The translations under genes were made by a program, and so were the position numbers. 64,000 nt of DNA from Helicobacter colisuis (GTDB lineage Bacteria > Campylobacterota > Campylobacteria > Campylobacterales > Helicobacteraceae): positions 1 through 64,000 of the forward strand of contig NZ_JAMOKX010000004.1 in the NCBI RefSeq assembly GCF_023646285.1, in the 5' to 3' direction. This document shows positions 37,817-46,471 of this stretch, piece after piece. The notes under the pieces were generated by a model. The model was not told the DNA's origin and did not search any database. It saw only the letters and a list, made by a program, of their open reading frames with translations. The first letter of the stretch is position 1, and the number at the start of each line of letters is the position of its first letter.

Positions 37817-37892
37817 GACCCGCTAGCTCAGTTGGTAGAGCAATTCCCTTTTAAGGAATGGGCCGTTGGTTCGAATCCAACGCGGGTCACCA
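37817..37892 (+). tRNA. tRNA-Lys (anticodon TTT)
   Basis: 76 nt including encoded CCA. Acceptor stem GACCCGC/GCGGGTC pairs fully; anticodon loop CTTTTAA; TTCGAATCC T-loop region. First of four tRNAs with one promoter. Confidence 0.97.
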
Positions 37893-37904
37893 CTAAATAA
37901 AAGT

Positions 37905-37979
37905 GGCTCCTTCATCTAGCGGTTAGGATACCACCCTTTCACGGTGGCTACAGGGGTTCGAGTCCCCTAGGAGTCACCA
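37905..37979 (+). tRNA. tRNA-Glu (anticodon TTC)
   Basis: 75 nt with encoded CCA. Acceptor GGCTCCT/AGGAGTC (one G-U), anticodon loop CTTTCAC, T arm AGGGGTTCGAGTCCCCT. 12 nt after tRNA-Lys. Confidence 0.97.
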
Positions 37980-38004
37980 CTTTTATTTCTATATTTTTTA
38001 TAAT

Positions 38005-38080
38005 GGTCGCTTAGCTCAGTTGGTAGAGCGCCACCCTTACAAGGTGGATGTCACAAGTTCGAGTCTTGTAGCGACCACCA
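38005..38080 (+). tRNA. tRNA-Val (anticodon TAC)
   Basis: 76 nt with encoded CCA. Acceptor GGTCGCT/AGCGACC, anticodon loop CTTACAA, T arm ACAAGTTCGAGTCTTGT. Confidence 0.97.
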
Positions 38081-38091
38081 CTTTTAGCTTT

Positions 38092-38168
38092 GGAGCGGTA
38101 GTTCAGTTGGTTAGAATACCTGCCTGTCACGCAGGGGGTCGCGGGTTCGAGCCCCGTCCGCTCCGCCA
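38092..38168 (+). tRNA. tRNA-Asp (anticodon GTC)
   Basis: 77 nt with encoded CCA. Acceptor GGAGCGG/CCGCTCC with discriminator G73 as expected for Asp; anticodon loop CTGTCAC; T arm GCGGGTTCGAGCCCCGT. Confidence 0.97.
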
Positions 38169-38289
38169 TCATTTATTAGCAAAATCTCCAAATAGTTAAA
38201 ACTTTAATCATTACTTTAACTAGTCTTTTTGACAATCTACATTTTACTTACAAATTATATTCTTTTATAAACTTTAAAACCTTATTTGT

Positions 38290-38295
38290 TATAAT
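38290..38295 (+). promoter_or_regulatory. Extended -10 promoter of the DUF4149 gene
   Basis: TTTGTTATAAT, 44 nt upstream of the ATG at 38339. The rest of the 38169-38338 gap shows no further feature. Confidence 0.55.
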
Positions 38296-38338
38296 ACAAA
38301 ACTTAAGACTTAAAATTCGCCAAATACTAAGGAATCCT

Positions 38339-38836
38339 ATGTTAAAAACCAAAATTTATGCTTCATTTTCAGCGCTGTATTTATTGTTTATTGCTTTAAG
38401 CATTGGTCTTATTCTTGCGAGTGCCTTTAGTGCTTCTGTGGTTTTCCGTGGGGCTAGTTTGGCAGAGGGATTAGATATTACCTTATTTCAATCTGGAATC
38501 TTAATGACACAAATCTTTATTAAAGTTAATTTTTTACTCAATATCCTTGCCTTGCTTATTCTTATTTATGAGTTAATTACTCTTCAAACCACACGCCAAA
38601 AATTTATCCCCTTACTTGGCTTTATCAATGCAATCTTAATTCTCTTATTTACTCTATATTACACACCCTACATTATAGAAGCTCAAACAATAGGAGAAAG
38701 TGCCATTGAAACCCTAGAATTTAACCAAATGCACCAACAATCTGAATTAGTCTTTAAAACCCTACTTGTCACGCTAATTTTATTATTTTTTACTCGATTC
38801 TTTGGAATTTTTAATAGCGTTTGCAAAGGTAAATAA
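38339..38836 (+). CDS. DUF4149-type integral membrane protein
   Basis: 165 residues with four predicted membrane helices (about 8-30, 62-83, 92-110, 140-158) and a polar loop after helix one containing VVFRGASLAEGL. The layout matches the DUF4149 family of small inner-membrane proteins; function unknown. ATG at 38339 with AAGGAATCCT upstream. Its 3' end overlaps convergent addB by 26 nt. Confidence 0.7.
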   Translation: MLKTKIYASFSALYLLFIALSIGLILASAFSASVVFRGASLAEGLDITLFQSGILMTQIFIKVNFLLNILALLILIYELITLQTTRQKFIPLLGFINAILILLFTLYYTPYIIEAQTIGESAIETLEFNQMHQQSELVFKTLLVTLILLFFTRFFGIFNSVCKGK

Positions 38837-41042
38837 ACTCACAAAAATTGCAAGGTGCTCTTTTCTCACAAAGCTCATAAGAAAATTCCTTTTGAAGTCC
38901 CTTAAGCTCCTCTAGTCTTTCTATGAGTTTTTGTATTTTTTCTTGTAAAATTTCCTCTTCTTTAATGCTTGCTTCATAAATATCATAAAACCCAGCCCTA
39001 ACTTCATTACAAGATTCTTGAAGTGCTAGAGCATATAAAATAAGCTGAAAGTCCTTTAAAGTGTCAATACTTCTTTGCAAACCAACCTTAAGATTCTTTT
39101 TATATTTATAATCCAAAACAAAAACCTCTTTTCCCCTTTTATCAATTCTATCAATCCTTCCCCTAAAGGGAATCCCACAGACTTCTAATGAAAATTCTTT
39201 TTCAAATTCAATTGGAAACCAACCTTCCTCCAAATGCTTTTTTTCAGCATAGAAAAATTTCTGCAAATATTTCTTGGCAACCTCTAGCTCAAAATATTCT
39301 CTTTTATTCTCATAAACTTGCAAATTCTCATAAGTCTCTTGCTCCAATCTTTTAAAATCCCTATGACTAGCAAAATTAGCATATGCCATTTGCAAAGCTT
39401 TATGGATTTGAGTTCCAGCATTAAAATCCTTTGGCTCCCTATAGCCCAAAACATAGCGATAATAATACTTTCTTTTGCAAGTCAATAAACACTCTAATTT
39501 TGTTACGCTCATCACTCTAAAATTCAAAGGTGCGATGATTTCCTTTTCTTTATAGCTTAGCAATTCTCCACTTAAAAAATATTCACCATATTTCCTAGAA
39601 GTTTTTTTAACTAAAGCGTTTTTGAAAATCTTTTCCTCTAACAAAAAACGCGAAGGCTCTTCTTCCTCATTTTTAACAAACATTACACTAACTTCTTTGG
39701 AATGAGCAAAAAGCTTTGCGTAATAATATTTTTGTAAATTTTCCCTATCTTTTCTTGTGGGAAGCCCAATTTTTTGACGAATTATTGAATTAAGAAAAAT
39801 ATCTTTTTGGCTCACTTTTGGGACATTGCTTTGATTGAATTCTGGTAAAATCACATAAGAAAAATTAATCCCCCTTGTCTCCAAAATTCCCACAACACTA
39901 ATCCTTCCTCCACCAACATCATCGATTGTTTCTTTGCTTAATAGCGTAAAAAAGGCATAAATTTTATCTTTAGTCTGCAAAGAATCTAAAAACTTCAATC
40001 CAAATGAAAAATACTCCAATCTTTGCAAAATTATCTTTTTAGCCTCTTTATCCTCCCAAGTATACTCTGGCATTTCTATAATGAATTGTTCAAATTCTCC
40101 AAAATTCTGCGTAGATTCTGCTAAACTTTGAAGTTGCTTAAAAAAACTTGTTTCTTGCAACTTTTTACCCATTGCAAAATTAAAATTCCTTGCCTTATCA
40201 AAGAGTTGTAAATATTTGATAAATTCCTCATTGGGCAAAACAACACAAATCTCCTCTGGTGAAACCCCACTCTCAAGCCATAAGTCAATTTGAGTAAAAA
40301 TCCCACCCACTTCAGAAATCTTACTATCAAACTCCAAAAGCTTAAGGTTATTGGGAATCTCCACTTTAGCTTCAAAGCTTAAAATCTCTAACTTTTGTTT
40401 CTCTATTTTTAGTGTAAATTTACCATTCTCCAAGGTTATTCCAAAAAGCTTTTGGTAATACTCAATATTAAAAGGATTAATAAAAACCTTTAAAAAAATT
40501 GGCTTTTGAAAGGAGATCTCTTGAAAAATATGCATTTCAAAATGACTTAAAAACCCTTCCAAATACACTTCAATGCTTTCATAAATCCCCAAAATTTCAA
40601 AAGTAATCTTATAATCTTCTAAAAAATATTGATCAAAGAAATGATTCTCTGCAAGCTTTTTACTATAAAGCTCAAAGATTCTTTTTAAAACCTGCAAGTA
40701 GTCATCATAGAATGCATAAACATCAAGTTTTTCTAGCATTTCTAATCGCACACATCCAGCGCACAATTCTTCATAAAATTTAAAAAAGAAATCTGAATTA
40801 TTTAAAAATTGAGAGAAATTTTTAGCAAACTCGCTAAATTCTTTAGAGTTTGATTCTTGGATAGATTGATAAAGATAAATATGACGCAAAAATGCAGGGA
40901 TTTTGCTTTTCCCCTCCACTCTTAAGACAAATTCCAAAAACTCACCAATACTCTGCGCATCAGGCAAAAATGAATCTAAATAATCCCTTTCAAAAAATGC
41001 CTTGATTGCGCGCGTGTTTGAGAATAAATAGAGTTTTGCCAC
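38811..41042 (-). CDS. addB: AddB-like helicase-nuclease subunit
   Basis: 743 residues. The C-terminal 230 residues hold a RecB-type PD-(D/E)xK nuclease: RGRIDRIDKRG and FVLDYKYKK supply the acidic/lysine site. Four cysteines make the AddB-type Fe-S cluster: one in ECLLTCKRK near 515, then C-x2-C-x5-C in APCNFCEFIYLC at the end. The N-terminal part is helicase-like but without a clear Walker A, as usual for these AddB proteins. With AddA (not in window) it processes double-strand breaks for recombination. Two nt after tkt. Confidence 0.88.
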   Translation of the reverse strand: MAKLYLFSNTRAIKAFFERDYLDSFLPDAQSIGEFLEFVLRVEGKSKIPAFLRHIYLYQSIQESNSKEFSEFAKNFSQFLNNSDFFFKFYEELCAGCVRLEMLEKLDVYAFYDDYLQVLKRIFELYSKKLAENHFFDQYFLEDYKITFEILGIYESIEVYLEGFLSHFEMHIFQEISFQKPIFLKVFINPFNIEYYQKLFGITLENGKFTLKIEKQKLEILSFEAKVEIPNNLKLLEFDSKISEVGGIFTQIDLWLESGVSPEEICVVLPNEEFIKYLQLFDKARNFNFAMGKKLQETSFFKQLQSLAESTQNFGEFEQFIIEMPEYTWEDKEAKKIILQRLEYFSFGLKFLDSLQTKDKIYAFFTLLSKETIDDVGGGRISVVGILETRGINFSYVILPEFNQSNVPKVSQKDIFLNSIIRQKIGLPTRKDRENLQKYYYAKLFAHSKEVSVMFVKNEEEEPSRFLLEEKIFKNALVKKTSRKYGEYFLSGELLSYKEKEIIAPLNFRVMSVTKLECLLTCKRKYYYRYVLGYREPKDFNAGTQIHKALQMAYANFASHRDFKRLEQETYENLQVYENKREYFELEVAKKYLQKFFYAEKKHLEEGWFPIEFEKEFSLEVCGIPFRGRIDRIDKRGKEVFVLDYKYKKNLKVGLQRSIDTLKDFQLILYALALQESCNEVRAGFYDIYEASIKEEEILQEKIQKLIERLEELKGLQKEFSYELCEKRAPCNFCEFIYLCKRY

Positions 41043-41044
41043 TT

Positions 41045-42964
41045 TTAGAGATTTTCTTTAGCGATTTTTACAATATTCTCTACACTAAAGCCAAAATGCT
41101 CAAACAAAATCTCGCCCTTACCACTTGCACCAAAACCTTGCATTCCAACCACCACATCAGCTAGTGCATACCACTCCAAACCACGACTTGCTTCAATGGC
41201 AATCACTTTACCTTTCAATAAAGAATCGCGATAGGTTTTCTCTTGTTGCATTAATAAATCATAGCTTGGCACACTCACAACTCGTGTTGCCACGCCTTGT
41301 GATTCTAACTCTTTAGCACTTCTTAAAGCAAGCTCCACTTCACTCCCTGTTGCTAACAATGTGATTTGTGGCTCTTTGCTTGATTCTTGTTTTACATAAG
41401 CGCCCTTTTTTACCTGATCTTTCGCAACCTCTCCAAAAATAGGAAGATTCTGGCGACTAAGCACAAAAGCACAAGGTCCCTCAATTTCTAAAGCAACTTG
41501 CCAACAGGCAATATTTTCATTTGCATCACTTGGACGGAAAACACTTAAATTTGGCATCGCCCTAAAATGGCTAATTTGCTCGATAGGCTGATGAGTTGCC
41601 CCATCTTCTCCCACACCAATGCTATCATGCGTCCAGATATAAAACACTTTACTTTTCATCAACGAAGCTACGCGCACACTTGGGGAAAGATAGTCACTAA
41701 AGACAAAAAAAGTAGCACAAAAAGGCAAGAATAAACCATAATTAGCTAACGCATTACTAATAGCTCCCATAGCGTGTTCGCGGATTCCAAAATGGAAATT
41801 TCTCCCCTTTGGAAAATCTCCCATTCCCTTTAATTCTGTGTTATTAGAAGGTGCTAAATCTGCACTTCCGCCGATAAATCCGGGCAGCGCATTTGCAATA
41901 GCATTAAGAATCTCTCCATTACTTGCGCGAGTTGCTACGCTTTTAGTCTCATCAAATTTAGGGTATGCAATCTTAGAAAAATCCGGATTTAACATCGCTT
42001 CTAATAGGGATTTCTTATCGCTTTTTGCCAAGGTTTCTTCCCACTCTTTATTGGCTAATTCTCCCAATTCTTGTGTGTTTTTAAATCGGATTCTTGCGCT
42101 ATCAGAGACAAAAAATTTCATCTTAGAATCAAAGCCCAAAGCTTTTTTTGATTCTTCAATCTCACTCTCTCCAAGTGGAGAACCATGAGATTTATGAGAA
42201 CCACTTAAACGAATAGAGCCTTTTGCGATTATAGTTTTAGCAATAATCAAAACAGGTTTTTTAGAATCTTTAGCCCTACTAAGTGCTGAATCAATTTGCA
42301 TAAAATCATGCCCATCAATCTCTAAAACCTCCCAACCCTGAGCCTCAAAGCGTAATTTAATATTCTCACTAAAAGCAACAGCGCAATCACCCTCAATGGT
42401 AATATTATTTGAATCGTAAATTACAATAAGATTATCCAAATTATGATGCCCAGCAAGCGAACAAGATTCATAAGAGATTCCTTCTTCTAAATCCCCATCG
42501 CCACACAAACAATAAACCTTATGAGAGATTAAATCACCAAGCATATTTTGAGCAAGTTTTCCCGCCATAGCAAATCCTACTGCATTAGCAATACCTTGCC
42601 CCAAAGGACCGGTAGTTATTTCAATACCAGGAGTGTGTTTGTATTCGGGGTGTCCTGGTGTTTTAGAGCCAAAACTTCTAAAAGCTTTTAAATCTTCCAA
42701 ACTTACATCAAAACCCCATAAATGCAATAAACTATACACAAGCGCACTTGCATGTCCGCCACTAAAAACCAATCTATCGCGATTAATCCATTGTGGATTT
42801 TTAGGATTAAGGCGCAAATGATACCCTAAAACCACTGCAATATCAGCTAATCCCATCGGCGCACCAGGGTGTCCGCTATTAGCTATTTGCACCATATCAG
42901 CACACAAAAACCGCAAAGAATCAGCCATTAATTGATATTCTTTTAATTCACTTTGATTTAACAT
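41045..42964 (-). CDS. tkt: Transketolase
   Basis: Thiamine-diphosphate enzyme of the pentose-phosphate pathway. 639 residues: NSGHPGAPMGLADIA near residue 28, the ThDP/metal motif GDGDLEEGISYESCSLAGHHNL near 152 (read in two parts: GDGDLEEG and AGHHNL), and GVGEDGATHQPIEQ near 455. Start ATG 42964 with AAGGGAT upstream. Followed immediately by addB; the tkt-addB pairing occurs in H. pylori. Confidence 0.96.
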   Translation of the reverse strand: MLNQSELKEYQLMADSLRFLCADMVQIANSGHPGAPMGLADIAVVLGYHLRLNPKNPQWINRDRLVFSGGHASALVYSLLHLWGFDVSLEDLKAFRSFGSKTPGHPEYKHTPGIEITTGPLGQGIANAVGFAMAGKLAQNMLGDLISHKVYCLCGDGDLEEGISYESCSLAGHHNLDNLIVIYDSNNITIEGDCAVAFSENIKLRFEAQGWEVLEIDGHDFMQIDSALSRAKDSKKPVLIIAKTIIAKGSIRLSGSHKSHGSPLGESEIEESKKALGFDSKMKFFVSDSARIRFKNTQELGELANKEWEETLAKSDKKSLLEAMLNPDFSKIAYPKFDETKSVATRASNGEILNAIANALPGFIGGSADLAPSNNTELKGMGDFPKGRNFHFGIREHAMGAISNALANYGLFLPFCATFFVFSDYLSPSVRVASLMKSKVFYIWTHDSIGVGEDGATHQPIEQISHFRAMPNLSVFRPSDANENIACWQVALEIEGPCAFVLSRQNLPIFGEVAKDQVKKGAYVKQESSKEPQITLLATGSEVELALRSAKELESQGVATRVVSVPSYDLLMQQEKTYRDSLLKGKVIAIEASRGLEWYALADVVVGMQGFGASGKGEILFEHFGFSVENIVKIAKENL

Positions 42965-42973
42965 TTTTATCCC

Positions 42974-43558
42974 TTACATTTCTAAAAATTGAATGATTGC
43001 CTTACAAACTTTGCAGTTGAATAAAGCTTTTTCTTTTTGAATCTTATTATGCAATGTCGAGGGCACAAGGTGAATCTTCCCCTTACATTGACAGGTGTAT
43101 TTAATTTTTTTCTCTTCATATTCCGCTTCATTGGATGACTTTTTAGGCATTGAAGATGTAATTTGACAAACACTTCGACGGAATTTTTCAATTTGCATAT
43201 CTTCTCGAATAATGTGTTCTAAAAGCCATTTTTTAGCAATTACGGCTAATTTTTCTTTTAAATCATCCACATTGCGAATCTGCATAACAGAGTTTGTCAT
43301 ATCTCGTATAATTTCACGATGTTTTTCTCTATGTTGCTCTAAGCGAGGATAACAAATAGATTCCATATAATCTTCTTCATCTCTAAAATGTTCCTGCGTA
43401 TAATTTAATAATTCCTTTAAAATTGTAACTATTTCTTCTTTTGTGGCTTTTTTATTAATCAATGCATACGCTCTACCGGCAATATCAAAAAGATGCTTGT
43501 GCTGCTCATCAATGGCATCATTATGAACACTTAATTCTTTGCTCCAAGATGGTAACAT
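42974..43558 (-). CDS. Bacteriohemerythrin with C-terminal zinc-ribbon-like tail
   Basis: 194 residues. Diiron O2-binding hemerythrin domain (1-130) with all ligands: H-x3-D in SVHNDAIDEQHKHLF, HFRDEEDYM, EQHREKHREI and HIIREDMQ. After residue 145 comes a tail with two cysteine pairs (TCQC, and NCKVC 30 residues later) resembling a small zinc ribbon, which is unusual. Likely roles are oxygen sensing, storage or protection of Fe-S enzymes in this microaerophile. Strong AGGAGG before ATG 43558. May be read through into tkt 9 nt downstream. Confidence 0.88.
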   Translation of the reverse strand: MLPSWSKELSVHNDAIDEQHKHLFDIAGRAYALINKKATKEEIVTILKELLNYTQEHFRDEEDYMESICYPRLEQHREKHREIIRDMTNSVMQIRNVDDLKEKLAVIAKKWLLEHIIREDMQIEKFRRSVCQITSSMPKKSSNEAEYEEKKIKYTCQCKGKIHLVPSTLHNKIQKEKALFNCKVCKAIIQFLEM

Positions 43559-43623
43559 TAGTCCTCCTCTTTCCTAACTTATTTATTTTGACTACCTCAC
43601 TAAAAACCCTGAAAACATTAAAT

Positions 43624-43629
43624 ATTATA
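43624..43629 (-). promoter_or_regulatory. -10 box of the hemerythrin gene
   Basis: Minus-strand TATAAT in AAAGTATATAATATTTAATG, 66 nt upstream of the ATG. Confidence 0.5.
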
Positions 43630-43690
43630 TACTTTAAAAACAAAAAGGAAACTAAAAACTGCTTAAAAAAAATATTTTTGATACTTTAAA

Positions 43691-43715
43691 TTAAATAATA
43701 AATTTTATTATTTAA
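43691..43715. promoter_or_regulatory. Perfect palindrome upstream of katA (candidate PerR/Fur box)
   Basis: TTAAATAATAA-ATT-TTATTATTTAA: 11-bp perfect arms, 70 nt upstream of the katA ATG and just ahead of a TATAAG -10 candidate at 43732-43737. AT-rich AATAAT/ATTATT half-sites resemble Fur-family PerR boxes; katA is a PerR target in C. jejuni. It also lies in the 5' region of the divergent hemerythrin gene, about 62 nt above its -10. Confidence 0.6.
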
Positions 43716-43785
43716 TATTATTTTTATTTTATATAAGATATTATTTCCTTGTTAATAAATTTTATTTAAAGGATAGGTAATCTTT

Positions 43786-45210
43786 ATGAAAAAACTTACA
43801 AATGACTTTGGAAATATAGTAGCAGACAATCAAAATTCACTTTCTGCTGGACCAAAAGGACCTTTACTATTACAAGACTATATCCTACTTGAAAAACTTG
43901 CTCATCAAAATAGAGAAAGGATACCTGAAAGAGTAGTGCATGCTAAGGGAAGCGGTGCTTATGGAGAATTAAAAATCACAGCTGATATTTCACAATTTAC
44001 TAAGGCTAAAGTTTTGCAAAAAGGAGAAGTTACTCCACTTTTCTTGAGATTTTCAACTGTAGCTGGAGAATCCGGTGCAGCTGATGCAGAAAGAGATGTA
44101 AGAGGTTTTGCAATTAAGTTTTACACCAAAGAAGGCAATTGGGATTTAGTTGGAAACAACACACCAACTTTCTTTATAAGAGATGCTTACAAATTCCCTG
44201 ATTTTATCCACACCCAAAAAAGAGATCCAAGAACAAATTTAAGAAACGCAAATGCAGCCTGGGATTTTTGGACATTATGCCCTGAAGCTTTACACCAAAT
44301 TACAATTTTAATGAGTGATAGGGGAATTCCAGCAAGTTATCGACATATGCACGGCTTTGGAAGCCATACTTATAGTCTCATCAACGATAAAGGAGAAAGG
44401 TTTTGGGTAAAATTCCATTTTAAAACTCAACAAGGCATTAAAAATTTAACCAACAAAGAAGCTGAAGAAATTATTGCCAAAGATAGAGAATCTCACCAAA
44501 GAGATTTATACAATAGTATCGAAAAAGGGGATTTCCCTAAATGGACATTCCAAGTGCAGATTTTGCCTGAAAATGAAGTGGACAAATTAGGATTCAATCC
44601 CTTTGATTTGACAAAAGTATGGCCCCATAGCATCGTACCTTTGATGGATATTGGAGAAATGATTCTTAATAAAAATCCACAAAATTACTTTAACGAAGTA
44701 GAACAAGCCGCCTTTAGCCCAAGCAATATCGTGCCTGGAATTGGCTTTAGCCCTGATAAAATGCTCCAAGGCAGAATCTTTAGCTATCCTGATGCGCACC
44801 GATATAGAGTAGGAACTAACTATCATCTCTTGCCTATTAATAGAGCAAGAAGTGAGGTTAATACCTATAATGTTGCTGGGGCTATGAATTTTGATGAGTA
44901 TAAAAACAAATCAGCTTACTATGAACCAAATAGCTATGATGATAGCCCAAAAGAAGATAAAAATTATTTGGAACCAGATTTGAATTTAGAAGCTGCAGCA
45001 CAACGATATGCGCCATTGGATAATGATTTTTACACCCAACCAAAAGCCTTATTTGACATAATGAATGATTCTCAAAAAGAACAACTCTTTAATAATATTG
45101 CCTCATCAATGGAAGGTGTTGAACAAAAAATCATAGACAAAGCCCTAATGCATTTTGAAAAAATTAGCAAAGAATATGCAGAGGGTGTTAAAAAAGCATT
45201 GAGTAAATAA
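43786..45210 (+). CDS. katA: Catalase
   Basis: Monofunctional clade-3 heme catalase, 474 residues. Active-site histidine in [12 protein letters not shown] (about residue 49), asparagine in VGNNTPTFF, and proximal heme tyrosine in [14 protein letters not shown] (about 335). No KapA-like gene follows; instead an ankyrin protein does, as in C. jejuni. ATG 43786 follows AAAGGATAGGTAATCTTT. Probably peroxide-inducible through the upstream palindrome. Confidence 0.97.
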   Translation: MKKLTNDFGNIVADNQNSLSAGPKGPLLLQDYILLEKLAHQNRERIPERVVHAKGSGAYGELKITADISQFTKAKVLQKGEVTPLFLRFSTVAGESGAADAERDVRGFAIKFYTKEGNWDLVGNNTPTFFIRDAYKFPDFIHTQKRDPRTNLRNANAAWDFWTLCPEALHQITILMSDRGIPASYRHMHGFGSHTYSLINDKGERFWVKFHFKTQQGIKNLTNKEAEEIIAKDRESHQRDLYNSIEKGDFPKWTFQVQILPENEVDKLGFNPFDLTKVWPHSIVPLMDIGEMILNKNPQNYFNEVEQAAFSPSNIVPGIGFSPDKMLQGRIFSYPDAHRYRVGTNYHLLPINRARSEVNTYNVAGAMNFDEYKNKSAYYEPNSYDDSPKEDKNYLEPDLNLEAAAQRYAPLDNDFYTQPKALFDIMNDSQKEQLFNNIASSMEGVEQKIIDKALMHFEKISKEYAEGVKKALSK

Positions 45211-45211
45211 C

Positions 45212-45239
45212 TTTTAGAGTGAGGATTCTCACTCTAAAA
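45212..45239 (+). terminator. 12-bp stem-loop after katA
   Basis: TTTTAGAGTGAG-GATT-CTCACTCTAAAA, perfect stem with a four-base loop, beginning one base after the katA stop. No U-tract follows, so it may be a partial terminator or an mRNA-stability element setting katA above the ankyrin gene. Confidence 0.6.
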
Positions 45240-45293
45240 TCATAGCTATTAAAAATCAATTTTTAGATTGACTAATAGATAAACAAGGATAAA

Positions 45294-45764
45294 ATGATGA
45301 ATGAAATTTCTTTAGAAGAAGAAAAGCGATTTGGAGAGCTTTGCAATATGGCTTTTAATTTCGCTAGAAATAATGAATTTGAAAATCTAAGGATTATGAT
45401 AGAAGCTGGATTAAATGTTAATCTAAAAACACATAGAGGTGATACTCTACTTATGTTAGCAGCTTATAATAATTCTTTAGAAACCGCTAAAATGTTGCTT
45501 GAAAAAGGCGCTAAAGTGGATGAAAAAAATGATAGAGGACAAACCCCATTAGCTGGAGTTTGCTTTAAAGGATATCTGGATATGGCAAAATTATTAGTAA
45601 GCAATGGTGCAAATATTGATGAAAATAATGGCTTAGGAATGACTCCTTTTTCTTTTGCTATTATGTTTGGGCGTAAAGATGTCGCAAGATACCTTATGAT
45701 ACACTCCAAGCAAAGCCTCTTTAAAAAAATAAGTTTTTTAATTTTAAATCTTTTAAAAAAATAA
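45294..45764 (+). CDS. Ankyrin-repeat protein partnered with catalase
   Basis: 156 residues with three to four ankyrin repeats from residue 22 to about 140 (GDTLLMLAAYNNSLETAKMLL, GQTPLAGVCFKGYLDMAKLL, GMTPFSFAIMFGRKDVARYL) and a hydrophobic C-terminus (about 143-156). In C. jejuni the corresponding gene after katA is needed for full catalase activity, probably through heme delivery. Two ATGs (45294, 45297); AAGGATAAA precedes the first. Ends 5 nt from convergent cysE. Confidence 0.85.
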   Translation: MMNEISLEEEKRFGELCNMAFNFARNNEFENLRIMIEAGLNVNLKTHRGDTLLMLAAYNNSLETAKMLLEKGAKVDEKNDRGQTPLAGVCFKGYLDMAKLLVSNGANIDENNGLGMTPFSFAIMFGRKDVARYLMIHSKQSLFKKISFLILNLLKK

Positions 45765-45769
45765 TCATT

Positions 45770-46471
45770 TTATTCTCTTCTTGACTTTAGAAATTCATAA
45801 TATATAAGATTGAGTTTTTCTATACTTGCTTGCAATTCTTCAGAATGAGGAATTTGCGATTCTAATAATTCTAAACGTTTTTGCAAATAATTAAAAAGTT
45901 GAAATTGAATATCTGGAATCTTATTTAAATCATTACTTTTACCCTTTACTACAACCTTTGCAGGAATCCCAACGGCTGTAGAATTTGGTGGCACAGAAGT
46001 AATCACAACAGAATTTGCACCAATTTTAGAATTTGCTCCAATAGTAATATTACCGAGCACTTTAGCACCTGCTCCAATAACCACATTATCTTCTATCGTT
46101 GGGTGGCGTTTAGTTTTTTCTAAACTAACTCCGCCCAAACTCACACCTTGATAAATCGTTACCTCATTCCCCACTTCTGCTGTCTCTCCAATCACCACTC
46201 CAATTCCATGATCAATAAAAACTCTATGCCCAATTTTACAAGCAGGATGAATATCAATATTGGTAATCCATTGTGTAAAGCCCATCAAGATTCTAGCTAG
46301 AATCTTAAAGCCCTTTAAATGCAATTTATGAGCAAGTCGATAATGCACCAACGCAATTAATCCAGGGTAGTTAAAGAACAATTCAATTTTAGAATTAATC
46401 GCGGGGTCTTTTTCTAAAATAACACGAAAATCTTCTTTGATAATCCCAAAAAGGCTTGTAGAATATTTCAA
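45770..46471 (-). CDS. cysE: Serine O-acetyltransferase
   Basis: First step of cysteine synthesis from serine. 233 residues: helical N-terminus, then left-handed beta-helix hexapeptide repeats, with catalytic His/Asp in DIHPACKIGHRVFIDHGIG (about 75-94) and SLGGVSLEKTKRHPTI. The start overlaps the speA stop by 4 nt (ATGA). Confidence 0.94.
   Translation of the reverse strand: MKYSTSLFGIIKEDFRVILEKDPAINSKIELFFNYPGLIALVHYRLAHKLHLKGFKILARILMGFTQWITNIDIHPACKIGHRVFIDHGIGVVIGETAEVGNEVTIYQGVSLGGVSLEKTKRHPTIEDNVVIGAGAKVLGNITIGANSKIGANSVVITSVPPNSTAVGIPAKVVVKGKSNDLNKIPDIQFQLFNYLQKRLELLESQIPHSEELQASIEKLNLIYYEFLKSRRE

Noticed and set aside
37817-38168. Possible tRNA-Sec among the four tRNAs
   Set aside because: All four have ordinary 7-bp acceptor stems and anticodons for Lys, Glu, Val and Asp; none has UCA.
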